Shown: positions 1 through 8,007, numbered from the stretch's first letter. The stretch: DNA of 30,072 nucleotides from an uncultured Sutterella sp. (GCA_905198475.1 CAJKCQ010000027.1:1-30072), one strand, 5' to 3'. The notes: generated by a model from the sequence alone, not told the origin. Translations and numbers: made by a program.

Positions 1-88
1 GGGAGTTTCCGATTAAATGTGTCGATGGTTTGAGTTAAGTCAAGATTGGAAAGGTGGTTGATAGTGTATTTCGCTCTAGTGAGCGGAT

Positions 89-157
89 CCTGTCAAGAGC
101 TCGTGGAATACCGCAGCCGCTTGCGGCGAGGATATGCCGCGAAAGGCTCTTGACAGG
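89..157. repeat. Long hairpin in the IS noncoding end
   Basis: A perfect 12-bp inverted repeat (CCTGTCAAGAGC at 89-100, GCTCTTGACAGG at 146-157) encloses a second small hairpin, GCCGC-TT-GCGGC at 116-127. It lies between the left inverted repeat and the transposase stop. It could terminate transcription or block read-through from outside the element. Further short hairpins, such as GGGGC-AAA-GCCCC, follow near 260-280. Confidence 0.6.
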
Positions 158-299
158 AGCTGCGAACGTCCGACCCTGAGGCTCGGAGCGTGGGAGGCCG
201 CAGGCCGCCCAGGCTCCCGAGCCTCGCGGCGGAGAGCGTGGGGTGAATGCGAGCTTGCTCGCAGAGGGGCAAAGCCCCTTCCATGGCGCTCCGCATGCA

Positions 300-1613
300 T
301 CATTCTTCCTCCGCCGTGAAGCGCTCGCCGAACATGGCGGCGAAGGCGGGCATGGCCTCACCCCACCGGATCGTCGCCCGCTTCCACGTCTGCTGGAAGT
401 TCCTGATTGCCAGGAATATCAGTTTCTTGGCGGCCTCCTCGTGCGGGAAGAGAGACCTTGACTTCGTCACCTTGCGGATGGCTCGGTTCAGGCCCTCTAT
501 GGCGTTGGTCGTGTAGATGAGCTTCCGGATGGCCGGAGCGAAGTTGAAGAACGGCACCACCTCCGTCCAGACGCGCCGCCAGGCCTGCGTGATGGCAGGG
601 TAGCGCTTGCCCATTGCCGACGCCTCAAAGGCGTCCAGGGCGTCTGCGGCCGCTTCCGCGTTCACGGCTTGATAGATGGCCTTGAGGCCCGCGCAGACGG
701 CCTTCCGGTCCTTATGGCTCACAAAGGCCGTGGAGGAGCGAATGAGGTGCACGATGCACGTCTGGTGCAGGGTATTGGGGAAGACCGCCTGAATCGCCTG
801 CGTCATGCCTTTGAGCCCGTCCGTGACGGCGATCATGATGTCGTTGACGCCCCGGTTCTTGAGCTCGCTGAAGACGTTCGTCCAGAAGGCAGCGCCCTCG
901 TTCTCCGAGATCCAGATGCCCAGCACGTCGCGGTGCCCCTGGCGGTTGACGCCGAGAGCGAGGTGAACGGCCATGTTCTTGATGCCCGCGCCGCTGCGGA
1001 TCTTGACGCGCAGGGCGTCGAAGAAGACAACGGAGTAGATCGACTCCAAGGGGCGGTTCTGCCACTCCTTCACCTCGTCGAGAACGCTCTCCGTAGCACG
1101 GCTGACGAAGTCCGGGCTGACGTCGATGCCGTAGAGCTCCTCGAGGAAGGCGCGGATTTCACGCACCGTCATCCCGCGGCCGTAGAGGGCGATGATCTGC
1201 TCGTTGAGCTTGTCCATCGTGCGCGAGCGTTTCGGCACGAGCGTCGGCTCAAAGGTGCCCAGACGATCCCGAGGCGACTGGATGTCGAGCTCGCCGAATT
1301 GGGTGCGGACCTTCTTCTTGATGAAGCCGTTGCGCTTGTTGCGAGGCTGCGCAGCCTCGTCGTCCGAGATGGCGTCCTGCACTTCCTCTGCCTCATCGTC
1401 GGCGGCGGCGACCTTCTTGCCTTCGAGGTGATGCGAGAGCTCGGTCTTGAGGGCCGTCTCGATCAGGCGGCGGCTGATGTCCTTCATGAGCTCGGTGAAG
1501 GCGTCTTCATCGAAGGGAGTGCCTTTCTGGATGGCCTGCTCGTAGCACTGTTGCACGATCGCGTCGCGCGGATCAACAGGTTGGTTGCGGTTGGTCTTTC
1601 GAGTGGTCTTCAT
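300..1613 (-). CDS. IS256-family transposase
   Basis: This DDE transposase of the IS256 (Mutator-like) family catalyses movement of the surrounding element. It is 437 residues from the ATG at 1613; a GTG ten codons upstream is an alternative start, and neither has a strong ribosome binding site. The catalytic triad is visible: the first Asp in VVFFDALRVKIR, the second in VTDGLKGM, and the Glu in YTTNAIEGLNRAIRK. The family's Cys-x2-His is present in CIVHLIRSS. An acidic stretch followed by a Lys/Arg-rich segment lies near residues 80-110, ahead of the catalytic core. No frameshift or stop interrupts it, so it is probably active. It points away from the carrier gene it truncated. Confidence 0.95.
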   Translation of the reverse strand: MKTTRKTNRNQPVDPRDAIVQQCYEQAIQKGTPFDEDAFTELMKDISRRLIETALKTELSHHLEGKKVAAADDEAEEVQDAISDDEAAQPRNKRNGFIKKKVRTQFGELDIQSPRDRLGTFEPTLVPKRSRTMDKLNEQIIALYGRGMTVREIRAFLEELYGIDVSPDFVSRATESVLDEVKEWQNRPLESIYSVVFFDALRVKIRSGAGIKNMAVHLALGVNRQGHRDVLGIWISENEGAAFWTNVFSELKNRGVNDIMIAVTDGLKGMTQAIQAVFPNTLHQTCIVHLIRSSTAFVSHKDRKAVCAGLKAIYQAVNAEAAADALDAFEASAMGKRYPAITQAWRRVWTEVVPFFNFAPAIRKLIYTTNAIEGLNRAIRKVTKSRSLFPHEEAAKKLIFLAIRNFQQTWKRATIRWGEAMPAFAAMFGERFTAEEE

Positions 1614-1683
1614 GTTGTATGTCGTCCAGGGGAACTCCGTCACGGAAGACGGAGTATCTCACGACACACCTTGTCGGACTCCC

Positions 1684-2252
1684 TCGGCGAGCACGGGCTT
1701 GGGCATGTGAATGCCGAGCGCGGCGAAAAGGGTCATCAGGAGGTAGACGTCGAGCGGAATCGAGGAGAACATGCGCTTCAGGAAGAGCCGCACGCCGCCG
1801 CCCTCGCCTTTGCCGGCCACCGCCGCGGCCATCGAGTAGGTCGCGCCCGTGCACATGATGGAGTTCCCGGTGTCGAAGAGGCAGGTCGCCACGACGCCCA
1901 CGGGCCCGAGGAAGCTCTGGATGAAGGGGAGCGTGAAGCACCCGATGTTGTATCCGGAGTAATTGATCATGTTGAAGGCCTGCTCGGCCGCGCCCCGGCG
2001 GCCTGCGGCGAGCCACCCCGCGCCGATCGTCACGAGGTTGCAGAGAACCCCGAGGAGGACGAGCGAAAAGAGCGCGAAGTCCACCGAGATGCGGGAGAAG
2101 TTCGAGATCACCGCGCAGGGAAGCGTGATCTTGAGGACGATCGCCGCGATGAGGCGGAAATCCTCCGCCTTGAAGAAGTGGATGCGCTTGAGGGCGTAGG
2201 CGCCGATGATGATCAGCACGAAGGCCGCGACTTTTGTGAGGACGGTTTCCAT
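1684..2252 (-). pseudogene. AEC-family transporter, 3' end lost to the IS insertion
   Basis: The remaining 189 residues are the N-terminal part of an auxin-efflux-carrier (AEC) type membrane transporter, a family of about 300 residues with ten helices that exports or exchanges small organic anions. Hydrophobic segments are clear: an initial helix (VLTKVAAFVLIIIGAYAL), then the TLPCAVISNF and NYSGYNIGCFTLPF regions typical of the family. The frame runs into the IS end after MPKPVLA and stops a few codons later. The missing C-terminal third would lie left of the IS, outside the window, if it survives. The start is the ATG at 2252. A TATAAT -10 element lies at 2297-2302 on the minus strand. The product is unlikely to function. 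Confidence 0.85.
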
Positions 2253-2296
2253 GACGCGTTCCTGAAAAAGGGCGTCGGATGGGCGCCGGTGCGGCG

Positions 2297-2302
2297 ATTA
2301 TA
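2297..2302 (-). promoter_or_regulatory. -10 element of the truncated AEC gene
   Basis: A perfect TATAAT on the minus strand lies 45 bases upstream of the ATG at 2252. No convincing -35 hexamer sits 17 bases upstream, so this is a plausible but incomplete promoter. Confidence 0.45.
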
Positions 2303-2393
2303 GGAAGGCTTCCGTCCCAGCCACGTGGGGAGCCTCCGGCGAAGCTTTGGTGAGCGCCCGCCCCTCCGGGGGAGCCTTTCGCCCCCGCAGCCC

Positions 2394-3680
2394 TCAGGCG
2401 TCGAGGCGCTCCGAGAACCGGATGAGGAAGAGGTCCGTGCGGGATTGCGCCGGCGGGCGGCGGCCGACGATGATGCGCGCGGCCGAGGGCTTCCCGGCGA
2501 AGGAATAGCCGCCGTCGGGTTCGAGCACGTAGTCGACCGCCGAAGGCGCATCGGCGAAGGCCGGGTCATCGACGCGCACTTCGGCGCCGAAGTTGTTGTC
2601 GCTCACCACCGCGACGGTCTGCATGTCGGGGAGCACCGCCACGCCCTTCGCCTTGTCGGCGCTCCAACCCAAGTCCGCGAGGTTGACGAGCGTGCGGCGG
2701 CGGACCATTCCGGGCCGGCCGCGACGCAGGCGTCCGAGCGACGCGGGATCGCGCCCGCAGACGTCTTCGGCGCCGCTGAAGTCGCCGAGAACGAGCTGCA
2801 GGAGCCTGCCGCCCCCCTTGGCGTCGCCCTGCTCGATCGCGATGAAGCGCCCGGGCGCGATGTGGGCGAGGTCGCCGATCGTCGGGCGCGACGTGCGCTT
2901 CCAGAGCTCCCGCTCGATCGGCCAGAGAAAGCACCGGGTCGAGAGCGACGCGGGGTCGGATTCAATCAGCGTGAAGCAGCGCTGCACCCCGAAGGCGGAG
3001 CGGTCGAAGGTGAGGAGCCGCCCGTCGGCGGCGGTGAGGCCGCGCAGCGTCCGCGGCCGCCCCGCGAGATAGTGGGGGAGCCCGGCGCCCGGCAGGAGCA
3101 CGCGCTTCTCCACCCCCTGGCCGGAAAACTGCCTCAAGGCGGGCCCGTATTCGTCCATCACCCAGAAGCCGCCCGCGCCGTCGGCGGCGAGCCCCTCGGG
3201 GTCGATCGAACGCGCCCCGGGCGTGAGGCGGTCGTTGACGAGCGAGAGCGCGACGCAGTCGGCCGAGTCCTTGGGCGGGAGCCCCGTGTAGGGCTTGCCC
3301 TCATCGTTCGTGAGGGCGATCGGCCCCAAGGCCCGGGCGCGGTCCGCTGAAACCTCGATCCGCACGATCCGGGGCTGAAAGAAGGGAGAGAGGAAGTAGC
3401 GGGCGCTCGCCACGCCGCCGTCCTCCAACCGCACGCGGGGCGCGGGTAGGCTCGGACCCCGGTCGGTGAGGCCGAAAAAGAGGAGCGTGCCGTCCTTGCG
3501 CGCGCCCGAATAGACGAGTGCCGAGCCGAGACCCATCGGAAAGAGTCCATCGGGATGCACGTGCGCACCGGCCGCCCCCGACGGAAGCGTGAGCTGCTGC
3601 GCTTCCAAAATGCAGCGCTCGACCTTCTCGATTCCAGCCGGAAGCGGGGGATTGGCGGCTGCGCTCGAACTCTCAGACAT
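2394..3680 (-). CDS. Esterase-like/phytase-like domain protein
   Basis: This 428-residue protein belongs to the esterase-like activity of phytase family (PF13449 type), beta-propeller-like proteins that are often exported and whose true substrate is usually unknown. The recognisable block is the DPEGLAADGAGGFWVMDEYGP segment near residues 160-185, the family signature. Upstream of it, HPDGLFPMGLGSALVY and FFGLTDRGP resemble repeated propeller blades, and VVSDNNFG near the C terminus is also typical. No signal peptide is evident from the ATG at 3680, which is unusual for the family; a TTG one codon upstream does not add one. The gene stands alone, with a TAGAAT -10-like element upstream at 3754-3759. 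The enzymatic activity is not established from sequence. Confidence 0.75.
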   Translation of the reverse strand: MSESSSAAANPPLPAGIEKVERCILEAQQLTLPSGAAGAHVHPDGLFPMGLGSALVYSGARKDGTLLFFGLTDRGPSLPAPRVRLEDGGVASARYFLSPFFQPRIVRIEVSADRARALGPIALTNDEGKPYTGLPPKDSADCVALSLVNDRLTPGARSIDPEGLAADGAGGFWVMDEYGPALRQFSGQGVEKRVLLPGAGLPHYLAGRPRTLRGLTAADGRLLTFDRSAFGVQRCFTLIESDPASLSTRCFLWPIERELWKRTSRPTIGDLAHIAPGRFIAIEQGDAKGGGRLLQLVLGDFSGAEDVCGRDPASLGRLRRGRPGMVRRRTLVNLADLGWSADKAKGVAVLPDMQTVAVVSDNNFGAEVRVDDPAFADAPSAVDYVLEPDGGYSFAGKPSAARIIVGRRPPAQSRTDLFLIRFSERLDA

Positions 3681-3753
3681 CAATGAGGAACTCTATCTTT
3701 GTGGCGGGAATTAAAGCCCGGCTCCGCAGGGCGGGAATGCCGGAAAAGCGCTC

Positions 3754-3759
3754 ATTCTA
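3754..3759 (-). promoter_or_regulatory. TAGAAT -10-like element
   Basis: On the minus strand the sequence reads TATAGAATG about 75 bases upstream of the phytase-like gene. The same TAGAATG string precedes several other genes in the window. No clear -35 box was found. Confidence 0.4.
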
Positions 3760-3812
3760 TACGCGGACCGCGAATTTCGGGGCCGCCGAAAGGATGAAGC
3801 GGCCGGCGGGGA

Positions 3813-4220
3813 TCAGCGGCCCGGACGCACCACGGCCGCATGGGCGGCCTTCACGGCCGCGACGAGCTCGGCCTCCATCTCGGCGTAGCTCCGCTCGGTG
3901 CGGGGGCGTCCGCCCACCTGGTAGCGCACGGAGACGGGCGGATAGCGCGGATCGTCGCGGACGGTGGTTTCAATCGTCATGCCGCGCCCGGCCATGTAGT
4001 CCTTCTCGGTGAACTTGCGGTACGCCTCGAAGAAGTGCGCCCGCGCGGCGATGTCGGAGTTGCTCATGCAGGGAAAGACCCGCTCGATCACGAGCACGGG
4101 CCAGCCGCGCTCGTCCTGCGGGAGCTCGTTGGGACCGACGTACTTGTCCTCCTCCTCGAAGAGCTGCGCGATCTTCGTTCCCGGCGCTTTGCTTTTGATG
4201 ATCTTCGGCGCTTCGCTCAT
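3813..4220 (-). CDS. Hypothetical protein, 135 residues
   Basis: I do not recognise this family. The start is the ATG at 4220, supported by GGAGGAAG immediately upstream on the minus strand; longer readings of this frame run into the glnK regulatory region and are unlikely. The product is soluble, charged and has no signal peptide or membrane segment. Notable segments are FEEEDKYVGPNELPQDERGWPVLVIERVF near residues 20-50 and an Ala-rich, probably helical C terminus (YAEMEAELVAAVKAAHAAVV). It is divergent from glnK, sharing the 4221-4705 intergenic region, but nothing shows that it belongs to nitrogen control. Confidence 0.7.
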   Translation of the reverse strand: MSEAPKIIKSKAPGTKIAQLFEEEDKYVGPNELPQDERGWPVLVIERVFPCMSNSDIAARAHFFEAYRKFTEKDYMAGRGMTIETTVRDDPRYPPVSVRYQVGGRPRTERSYAEMEAELVAAVKAAHAAVVRPGR

Positions 4221-4353
4221 CGCGCTTCCTCCCGATGCTTCCGTCCGTCTTGGCCTCCCGGAGCGGCGACCCGCCACTCCCGGAGTCCCGCTGCGGAGTC
4301 CTTCTCCCGCGGGACGCCTCATTGTAGCGGTGCGCGGGCGCACGCCGCAGAGA

Positions 4354-4368
4354 GCACCAATTTGGTGC
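4354..4368. promoter_or_regulatory. NtrC-type binding site 1
   Basis: The sequence GCACCAATTTGGTGC matches the enterobacterial NtrC consensus GCAC-N7-GTGC exactly and is symmetric around its centre. It lies about 240 bases upstream of the sigma-54 promoter, a normal distance for an enhancer. NtrC phosphorylated under nitrogen limitation is the expected ligand. Confidence 0.8.
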
Positions 4369-4370
4369 AC

Positions 4371-4385
4371 GCACCCGCACGGTGC
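4371..4385. promoter_or_regulatory. NtrC-type binding site 2
   Basis: A second GCAC-N7-GTGC element (GCACCCGCACGGTGC) starts 17 bases after the first. Its half sites are exact but its centre is less symmetric, so it may be the weaker site. Paired sites allow cooperative NtrC oligomers. Confidence 0.65.
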
Positions 4386-4607
4386 GCTGCCTCGCCCCGG
4401 CGGCGCCCGCTCCCACCGCCCCGCCCGGCCCCCTTGTCTCCCGACGCCGCGGCGGGGCGCCGTCCCCACAGGAGATCCCGCATCCGCGGCATTCCCTTTT
4501 CCTACTCCGATCAGTCGCTTTGTCTTTGGAATCAATGGGTTGCCACGGCGCTCCGGCCCGCGTGCGGCCCCGCCCGGGCGGGGCCGGCCCGGTCTTCATG
4601 CGCCTTT

Positions 4608-4623
4608 TGGCACGCGCCGTGCT
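4608..4623 (+). promoter_or_regulatory. Sigma-54 promoter of glnK-amtB
   Basis: TGGCACGCGCCGTGCT carries the -24 GG and -12 GC doublets at the spacing required by RpoN (consensus TGGCAC-N5-TTGC). It starts 98 bases upstream of the glnK ATG. With the two NtrC sites it forms a complete nitrogen-limitation promoter. Confidence 0.8.
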
Positions 4624-4705
4624 CGGATAGGCCGTACGGGCGCCGCCGCTTCGGCCCGGCCCCACCCAACGCACCTCAACACTCTTCTCGAAGGAGATCC
4701 CCTCC

Positions 4706-5044
4706 ATGAAGCTCGTAACCGTCATCATCAAGCCCTTCAAGCTCGACGACGTGCGCGAAGCGCTTTCCGCCGCCGGCGTCCACGGCCTCACCGTCACTGA
4801 AGTGAAGGGCTTCGGCCGACAGCGCGGCCATACGGAGCTCTACCGTGGCGCGGAGTACGTCGTTGACTTTCTGCCGAAGATCCAGATCGACGTCGCCGTC
4901 TCCGACGAACTCGTCGACACGGTGATCGACGCCGTTTTGAAGTCCGCCCGCACCGGCAAGGTGGGCGACGGCAAGATCTTCGTCACCGCACTCGAACACG
5001 TCGTGCGCATCCGCACGGGCGAAACCGACGAAGCGGCGATCTGA
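4706..5044 (+). CDS. glnK: PII signal transduction protein
   Basis: This is a 112-residue PII protein, the standard length. PII trimers sense 2-oxoglutarate and ATP/ADP, report glutamine status through uridylylation, and bind partners such as AmtB. The N terminus MKLVTVIIKPFKLDDVREAL is characteristic. The T-loop (GRQRGHTELYRGAEYVVDFL) places Tyr51 at the uridylylation position. The B-loop follows as TGKVGDGKIFV near residues 83-93. The start has AAGGAG about 11 bases upstream. Its link to amtB 60 bases downstream identifies it as GlnK rather than GlnB. Transcription is predicted from the sigma-54 promoter at 4608 under NtrC control. Confidence 0.95.
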   Translation: MKLVTVIIKPFKLDDVREALSAAGVHGLTVTEVKGFGRQRGHTELYRGAEYVVDFLPKIQIDVAVSDELVDTVIDAVLKSARTGKVGDGKIFVTALEHVVRIRTGETDEAAI

Positions 5045-5104
5045 TCCGGCGCCGCTTCCCGCACAAAACACAAAAAAGAAAACCTCTCTCGGAGTTTCTG
5101 CAAA

Positions 5105-6379
5105 ATGCACGCCCTGACTCGAATTCTTCCGGCCGTCGGCACGGCGCTTCTGTGCGCCCCTGCCTTCGCCGCCGACCCGGTCCTCGACAAGGCCGACACC
5201 GCCTGGGTGATGGTGGCCGGCCTCCTCGTCCTGCTGATGACCATCCCGGGCATCGCGCTCTTCTACGCCGGCATGGTGAGGAAGAAGAACATCCTCTCGA
5301 CCCTCGCGCAGTCGGTCGCCATCTGCGGCGTCATGACGCTGCTCTGGTACGCGGTCGGCTACTCCCTCGCCTTCTCCGAAGGCTCGGCCTTCGTGGGCGG
5401 CCTCTCGAAAAGCTTCCTCTCGGGCATTGAGATCGGCACGCTCTCGGGCTCCATCCCGGAGATGCTCTTCGTCTTCTTCCAGATGACCTTCGCGATCCTC
5501 ACGCCCGCGCTCATCACCGGGTCGTTTGCCGAACGCATGAAGTTCTCTTCGCTTCTCGTCTTCATGGCGGCCTGGAGCCTTCTCGTCTACGCCCCGATCT
5601 GCCACTGGGTCTGGGCCTCGGACGGGTTCTTCTTCCAGATGGGCGCGCTTGACTACGCGGGCGGCACGGTCGTGCACATCAACGCCGGCATTGCGGGCCT
5701 CGTGGGCTGCCTCATGCTCGGGCCGCGCCGTGGCTACGGCACGCAGCACCTCGCCCCGGCGAACCTCGCCCTCGCGATGATCGGCGCCTGCCTCCTCTGG
5801 TTCGGCTGGATGGGCTTCAACGGCGGCTCCGGGCTCGCTGCGAATGAACGCGCCGTGATGGCGATCATCGTCACGCAGATCGCGGCCGCCGCCGGCGCCG
5901 TTGCGTGGATGTTCAGCGAATGGAAGACCCGCGGCAAGCCCTCGCTCCTCGGCATGATCTCGGGCGCCGTCGCCGGCCTCGTGGCGATCACCCCGGCTTC
6001 GGGCTTCGTTGAGCCCGCCCCCGCGCTCTTCATCGGCCTCCTGGCCGGCGTGGTCTGCTTCTTCATGGTCGCGGTCGTCAAGGCGCGGCTCCGCTACGAC
6101 GACTCGCTCGACGCCTTCGGCGTGCACGGCGTGGGCGGCATGCTGGGCGCCATCCTCACGGGCTTCTTCGCCTCGAGCTCCGTCACGGGCTCCGAACTCC
6201 CCGCGATGTGGACCCAGGTCGGCATCCAGACCCTCTCGGTGGTCGCCACGCTGGTCTACGGCGGCATCATGAGCTTCGTGATCCTCTACGTGATCAAGAA
6301 GACCATGGGTCTGCGCGTCTCGTCGGACGACGAACTCTCGGGTCTCGACCTCGCGACCCACGGCGAGCGCATCGAGTAG
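5105..6379 (+). CDS. amtB: Ammonium transporter
   Basis: AmtB is a trimeric inner-membrane channel that takes up ammonium and is plugged by non-uridylylated GlnK when nitrogen is plentiful. The 424-residue protein starts with a cleavable signal peptide (LPAVGTALLCAPAFAADP) followed by eleven expected hydrophobic helices. The twin pore histidines are visible in GGTVVHINAG near residue 190 and FGVHGVGGML near residue 340, and the extracellular ammonium-site aromatics fall in the expected region. The gene follows glnK by 60 bases and ends in a strong terminator at 6547-6595. It is almost certainly co-transcribed with glnK. Confidence 0.95.
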   Translation: MHALTRILPAVGTALLCAPAFAADPVLDKADTAWVMVAGLLVLLMTIPGIALFYAGMVRKKNILSTLAQSVAICGVMTLLWYAVGYSLAFSEGSAFVGGLSKSFLSGIEIGTLSGSIPEMLFVFFQMTFAILTPALITGSFAERMKFSSLLVFMAAWSLLVYAPICHWVWASDGFFFQMGALDYAGGTVVHINAGIAGLVGCLMLGPRRGYGTQHLAPANLALAMIGACLLWFGWMGFNGGSGLAANERAVMAIIVTQIAAAAGAVAWMFSEWKTRGKPSLLGMISGAVAGLVAITPASGFVEPAPALFIGLLAGVVCFFMVAVVKARLRYDDSLDAFGVHGVGGMLGAILTGFFASSSVTGSELPAMWTQVGIQTLSVVATLVYGGIMSFVILYVIKKTMGLRVSSDDELSGLDLATHGERIE

Positions 6380-6546
6380 TCCCGGCTCTCCCCTCGAGCC
6401 TCCCCCCAAAGAGAACCGCAGGTTCTCCCGGGAGGCGCGGGAGGAGCGGAGCACCGGATCCCTCAAAGAAGCATCTCCCTCCGGGCGGCCTCGGAACCGC
6501 CCCTCAGAGAAGAAGCTCAAAGAGAATCCCGGCGCGATCCGGCAAA

Positions 6547-6595
6547 GGAAAAGGCCTTCCGTCCGCAATCAAAAAGCGGGCGGGAGGCCTTTTCC
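6547..6595. terminator. Bidirectional terminator after amtB
   Basis: A 20-base imperfect stem (left arm 6547-6566, right arm 6576-6595) with AAAA on one side and TTTT on the other can end transcription both from amtB and from the convergent lipoprotein gene that stops at 6661. The 170 bases between amtB and this hairpin hold no gene. Confidence 0.8.
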
Positions 6596-6660
6596 GTTTA
6601 TGGGCGGCACCGCAGCGGCGCCGCCCCATGACGAAGCCGCGTCGAAGGACGCCGGCCGCG

Positions 6661-7146
6661 TCAGAAGAGCGGCTGGTTCATGTAGATGCGCTTGAGCATG
6701 TCCGCGGCGTCGGGGCCGCGCAGGCTCACGCCCGCGAACTCCGCGTCGTTCATCGTCGTGAAGGTCACCATCGCGAGGCGCACGGACTTCGCGGCGTCCA
6801 CGCGGAAGTCGAACTGCACGATCGAGCCGTCGTCGTAGCGGCAGGAGAACTGCACGTCGCCGGGCTCGAGCTCCTCCCAGACGCGGGTCTTGGGGTCGCA
6901 GGCGCCGTACTGCTCGAAGGCACTCGAGACGGGAATCGACGCGTCGTAGGCGAAGACCTGGCGCATCACGCGCTCGACGTCGGGCGTCATCTTCGGAGCA
7001 GGCGCTTCGGCCGTGGCGGCGGCGAGCCGCGCACCGGAGAGCTCGAACCCGTTTTCATCGACGGGAACGCTCTGGCAGCCGGCAAGCATTCCCGCAAGGA
7101 GAAGCGCGGCGGAAGTGAGGGAGAGACTGCGGCGGAGAGAGGTCAT
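6661..7146 (-). CDS. Putative lipoprotein, unknown function
   Basis: The 161-residue product starts with a lipoprotein signal peptide ending in the lipobox LAGC, so it should be anchored by Cys24 in the inner or outer membrane. The mature part has no motif I recognise. It contains two cysteines (YGACDP and QFSCRYDDG) that could form a disulfide in the periplasm, and a mixed beta-strand-like pattern such as GSIVQFDFRVDAAKSVRLAMVTF. It is convergent with amtB and appears to be a single gene. Confidence 0.75.
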   Translation of the reverse strand: MTSLRRSLSLTSAALLLAGMLAGCQSVPVDENGFELSGARLAAATAEAPAPKMTPDVERVMRQVFAYDASIPVSSAFEQYGACDPKTRVWEELEPGDVQFSCRYDDGSIVQFDFRVDAAKSVRLAMVTFTTMNDAEFAGVSLRGPDAADMLKRIYMNQPLF

Positions 7147-7294
7147 GACGTAGATTCCGGGATGAAGTGCGGCCGTGGGCGCCGCTGACGGGCTCCTGCA
7201 TGAGTCCGGAGGACGCCCGCCCGCAGTTGGGTGGTTTGCCCCAGAGTCTATGCCGCGAGTCTTCGCGCAGGCTGAAGAAGGCGTGCGCCCGACT

Positions 7295-7735
7295 TCAGTT
7301 GCGCTTCAAGTCGTACATCGGCGCCAAGGGACCTTCGGCCTCCCCGCCCTCGCGGTCAAGGAGCCGCAGGCCCTGCGGAATCGGACGGGCCGCCCAGATC
7401 TCGTCCTTCGCGGCCGCGGGCGTGAAGACGATGCGGTCCTTCTCGAGCCGCCAGGAGCCGCCCTCGTCGAACGCTCCGTCCGTGCCCTCGTAGTGCGAGA
7501 CGCGCGTGTAGGTGCCCTCCGCCCGCAGATAGAGCGCCGTGCGGATGCCCGCGCAGTCCGCGCACGGGAGCATCCCTTCGTAGACGCCCGAGAGCGCGCG
7601 CACCTCGGCTGCGGCGGCGGCCGGCGCCGCCGGCGTCGTCGGCGCAGCGTTCTTCTGCGCGCAGCCCGCGGCAGCGAGCATCACGCCCGAGAGGAGAAGC
7701 GCGGGGAGCGCAGTGCCGGAACGGAAGGTTTTCAT
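7295..7735 (-). CDS. NlpE-like lipoprotein
   Basis: This 146-residue protein resembles the N-terminal domain of NlpE, an outer-membrane lipoprotein linked to copper tolerance and envelope-stress sensing. A signal peptide ends at the lipobox AAGC, followed by a low-complexity Ala/Pro linker. The domain signature GVYEGMLPCADCAGIRTAL carries the family CxxC motif near residues 55-60, and YTRVSHYEGTDGAFDEGGSW continues the beta-barrel pattern. It lacks the C-terminal OB-like domain of full-length NlpE. The ATG at 7735 is chosen because it gives a proper signal peptide and has GGAG nine bases upstream; longer readings lose both. It is divergent from the asparaginase gene. Confidence 0.85.
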   Translation of the reverse strand: MKTFRSGTALPALLLSGVMLAAAGCAQKNAAPTTPAAPAAAAAEVRALSGVYEGMLPCADCAGIRTALYLRAEGTYTRVSHYEGTDGAFDEGGSWRLEKDRIVFTPAAAKDEIWAARPIPQGLRLLDREGGEAEGPLAPMYDLKRN

Positions 7736-7937
7736 GATTCGAAACTCCAAGAAAAAGAAGGCGCGCTGCCGGGAGCAGTCTCCGCGCCGCCCGCGCCCCT
7801 TCAAAGGACGAATCCTACACGGTGCGGGGCGCCGAGCGGAAAGTGGAAATCCCTCTTTTCCAATTCTGCAAAAGGGCGCGGGGAAACCTCCCTGCCCAGA
7901 ACAGGCGCTTTGAATTAGCATTGCGCGTGAGGTCAAA

Positions 7938-8007
7938 GGAGCGGCTCCGCCATTGTGCGGCGGATCAACTCCGCATCAAAGGCGTCGGGGTCTCCGGCGC
8001 CTTTTTT
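7938..8007 (+). ncRNA. Structured element ending in a strong terminator, upstream of the asparaginase
   Basis: Three short hairpins precede a canonical intrinsic terminator. The hairpins include GGAGC-G-GCTCC at 7938-7948 and GCGG-N7-CCGC near 7959. The terminator has arms at 7981-7988 and 7994-8001, followed by six T residues at 8002-8007. No gene ends here on the plus strand, since the neighbouring lipoprotein starts at 7735 and reads the other way. This is therefore either a small RNA or an attenuator in the asparaginase leader. No known riboswitch was recognised and no good promoter is visible just upstream. The rest of 7736-8151 holds no gene. Confidence 0.45.

Larger units (their letters stand above)
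1..1683 (-). mobile_element. IS256-family insertion sequence
   Basis: This element carries one IS256-type transposase on the minus strand. Its two ends are imperfect inverted repeats. Base 1 onward reads GGGAGT-TT-CCGA-N5-TGTGTCG, and the reverse complement of the right end, finishing at 1683, reads GGGAGT-CCGA-N5-TGTGTCG, so three blocks match with a 2-base gap. The right end cuts an AEC carrier reading frame right after its Pro-Val-Leu-Ala segment. The left end coincides with the window start, so the left target-site copy cannot be seen. About 300 bases at the left end are noncoding and rich in hairpins. At about 1.68 kb it is somewhat long for the family. Family assignment is firm; exact ends are inferred from the repeats. 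Confidence 0.8.

Noticed and set aside
669..2303. A 544-codon frame antisense to the transposase and AEC gene
   Set aside because: It crosses the IS boundary and shows no family pattern.
4676..6568. A 630-codon frame antisense to glnK-amtB
   Set aside because: It has charged low-complexity composition and no motif, and overlaps two well-supported genes; it is a shadow.
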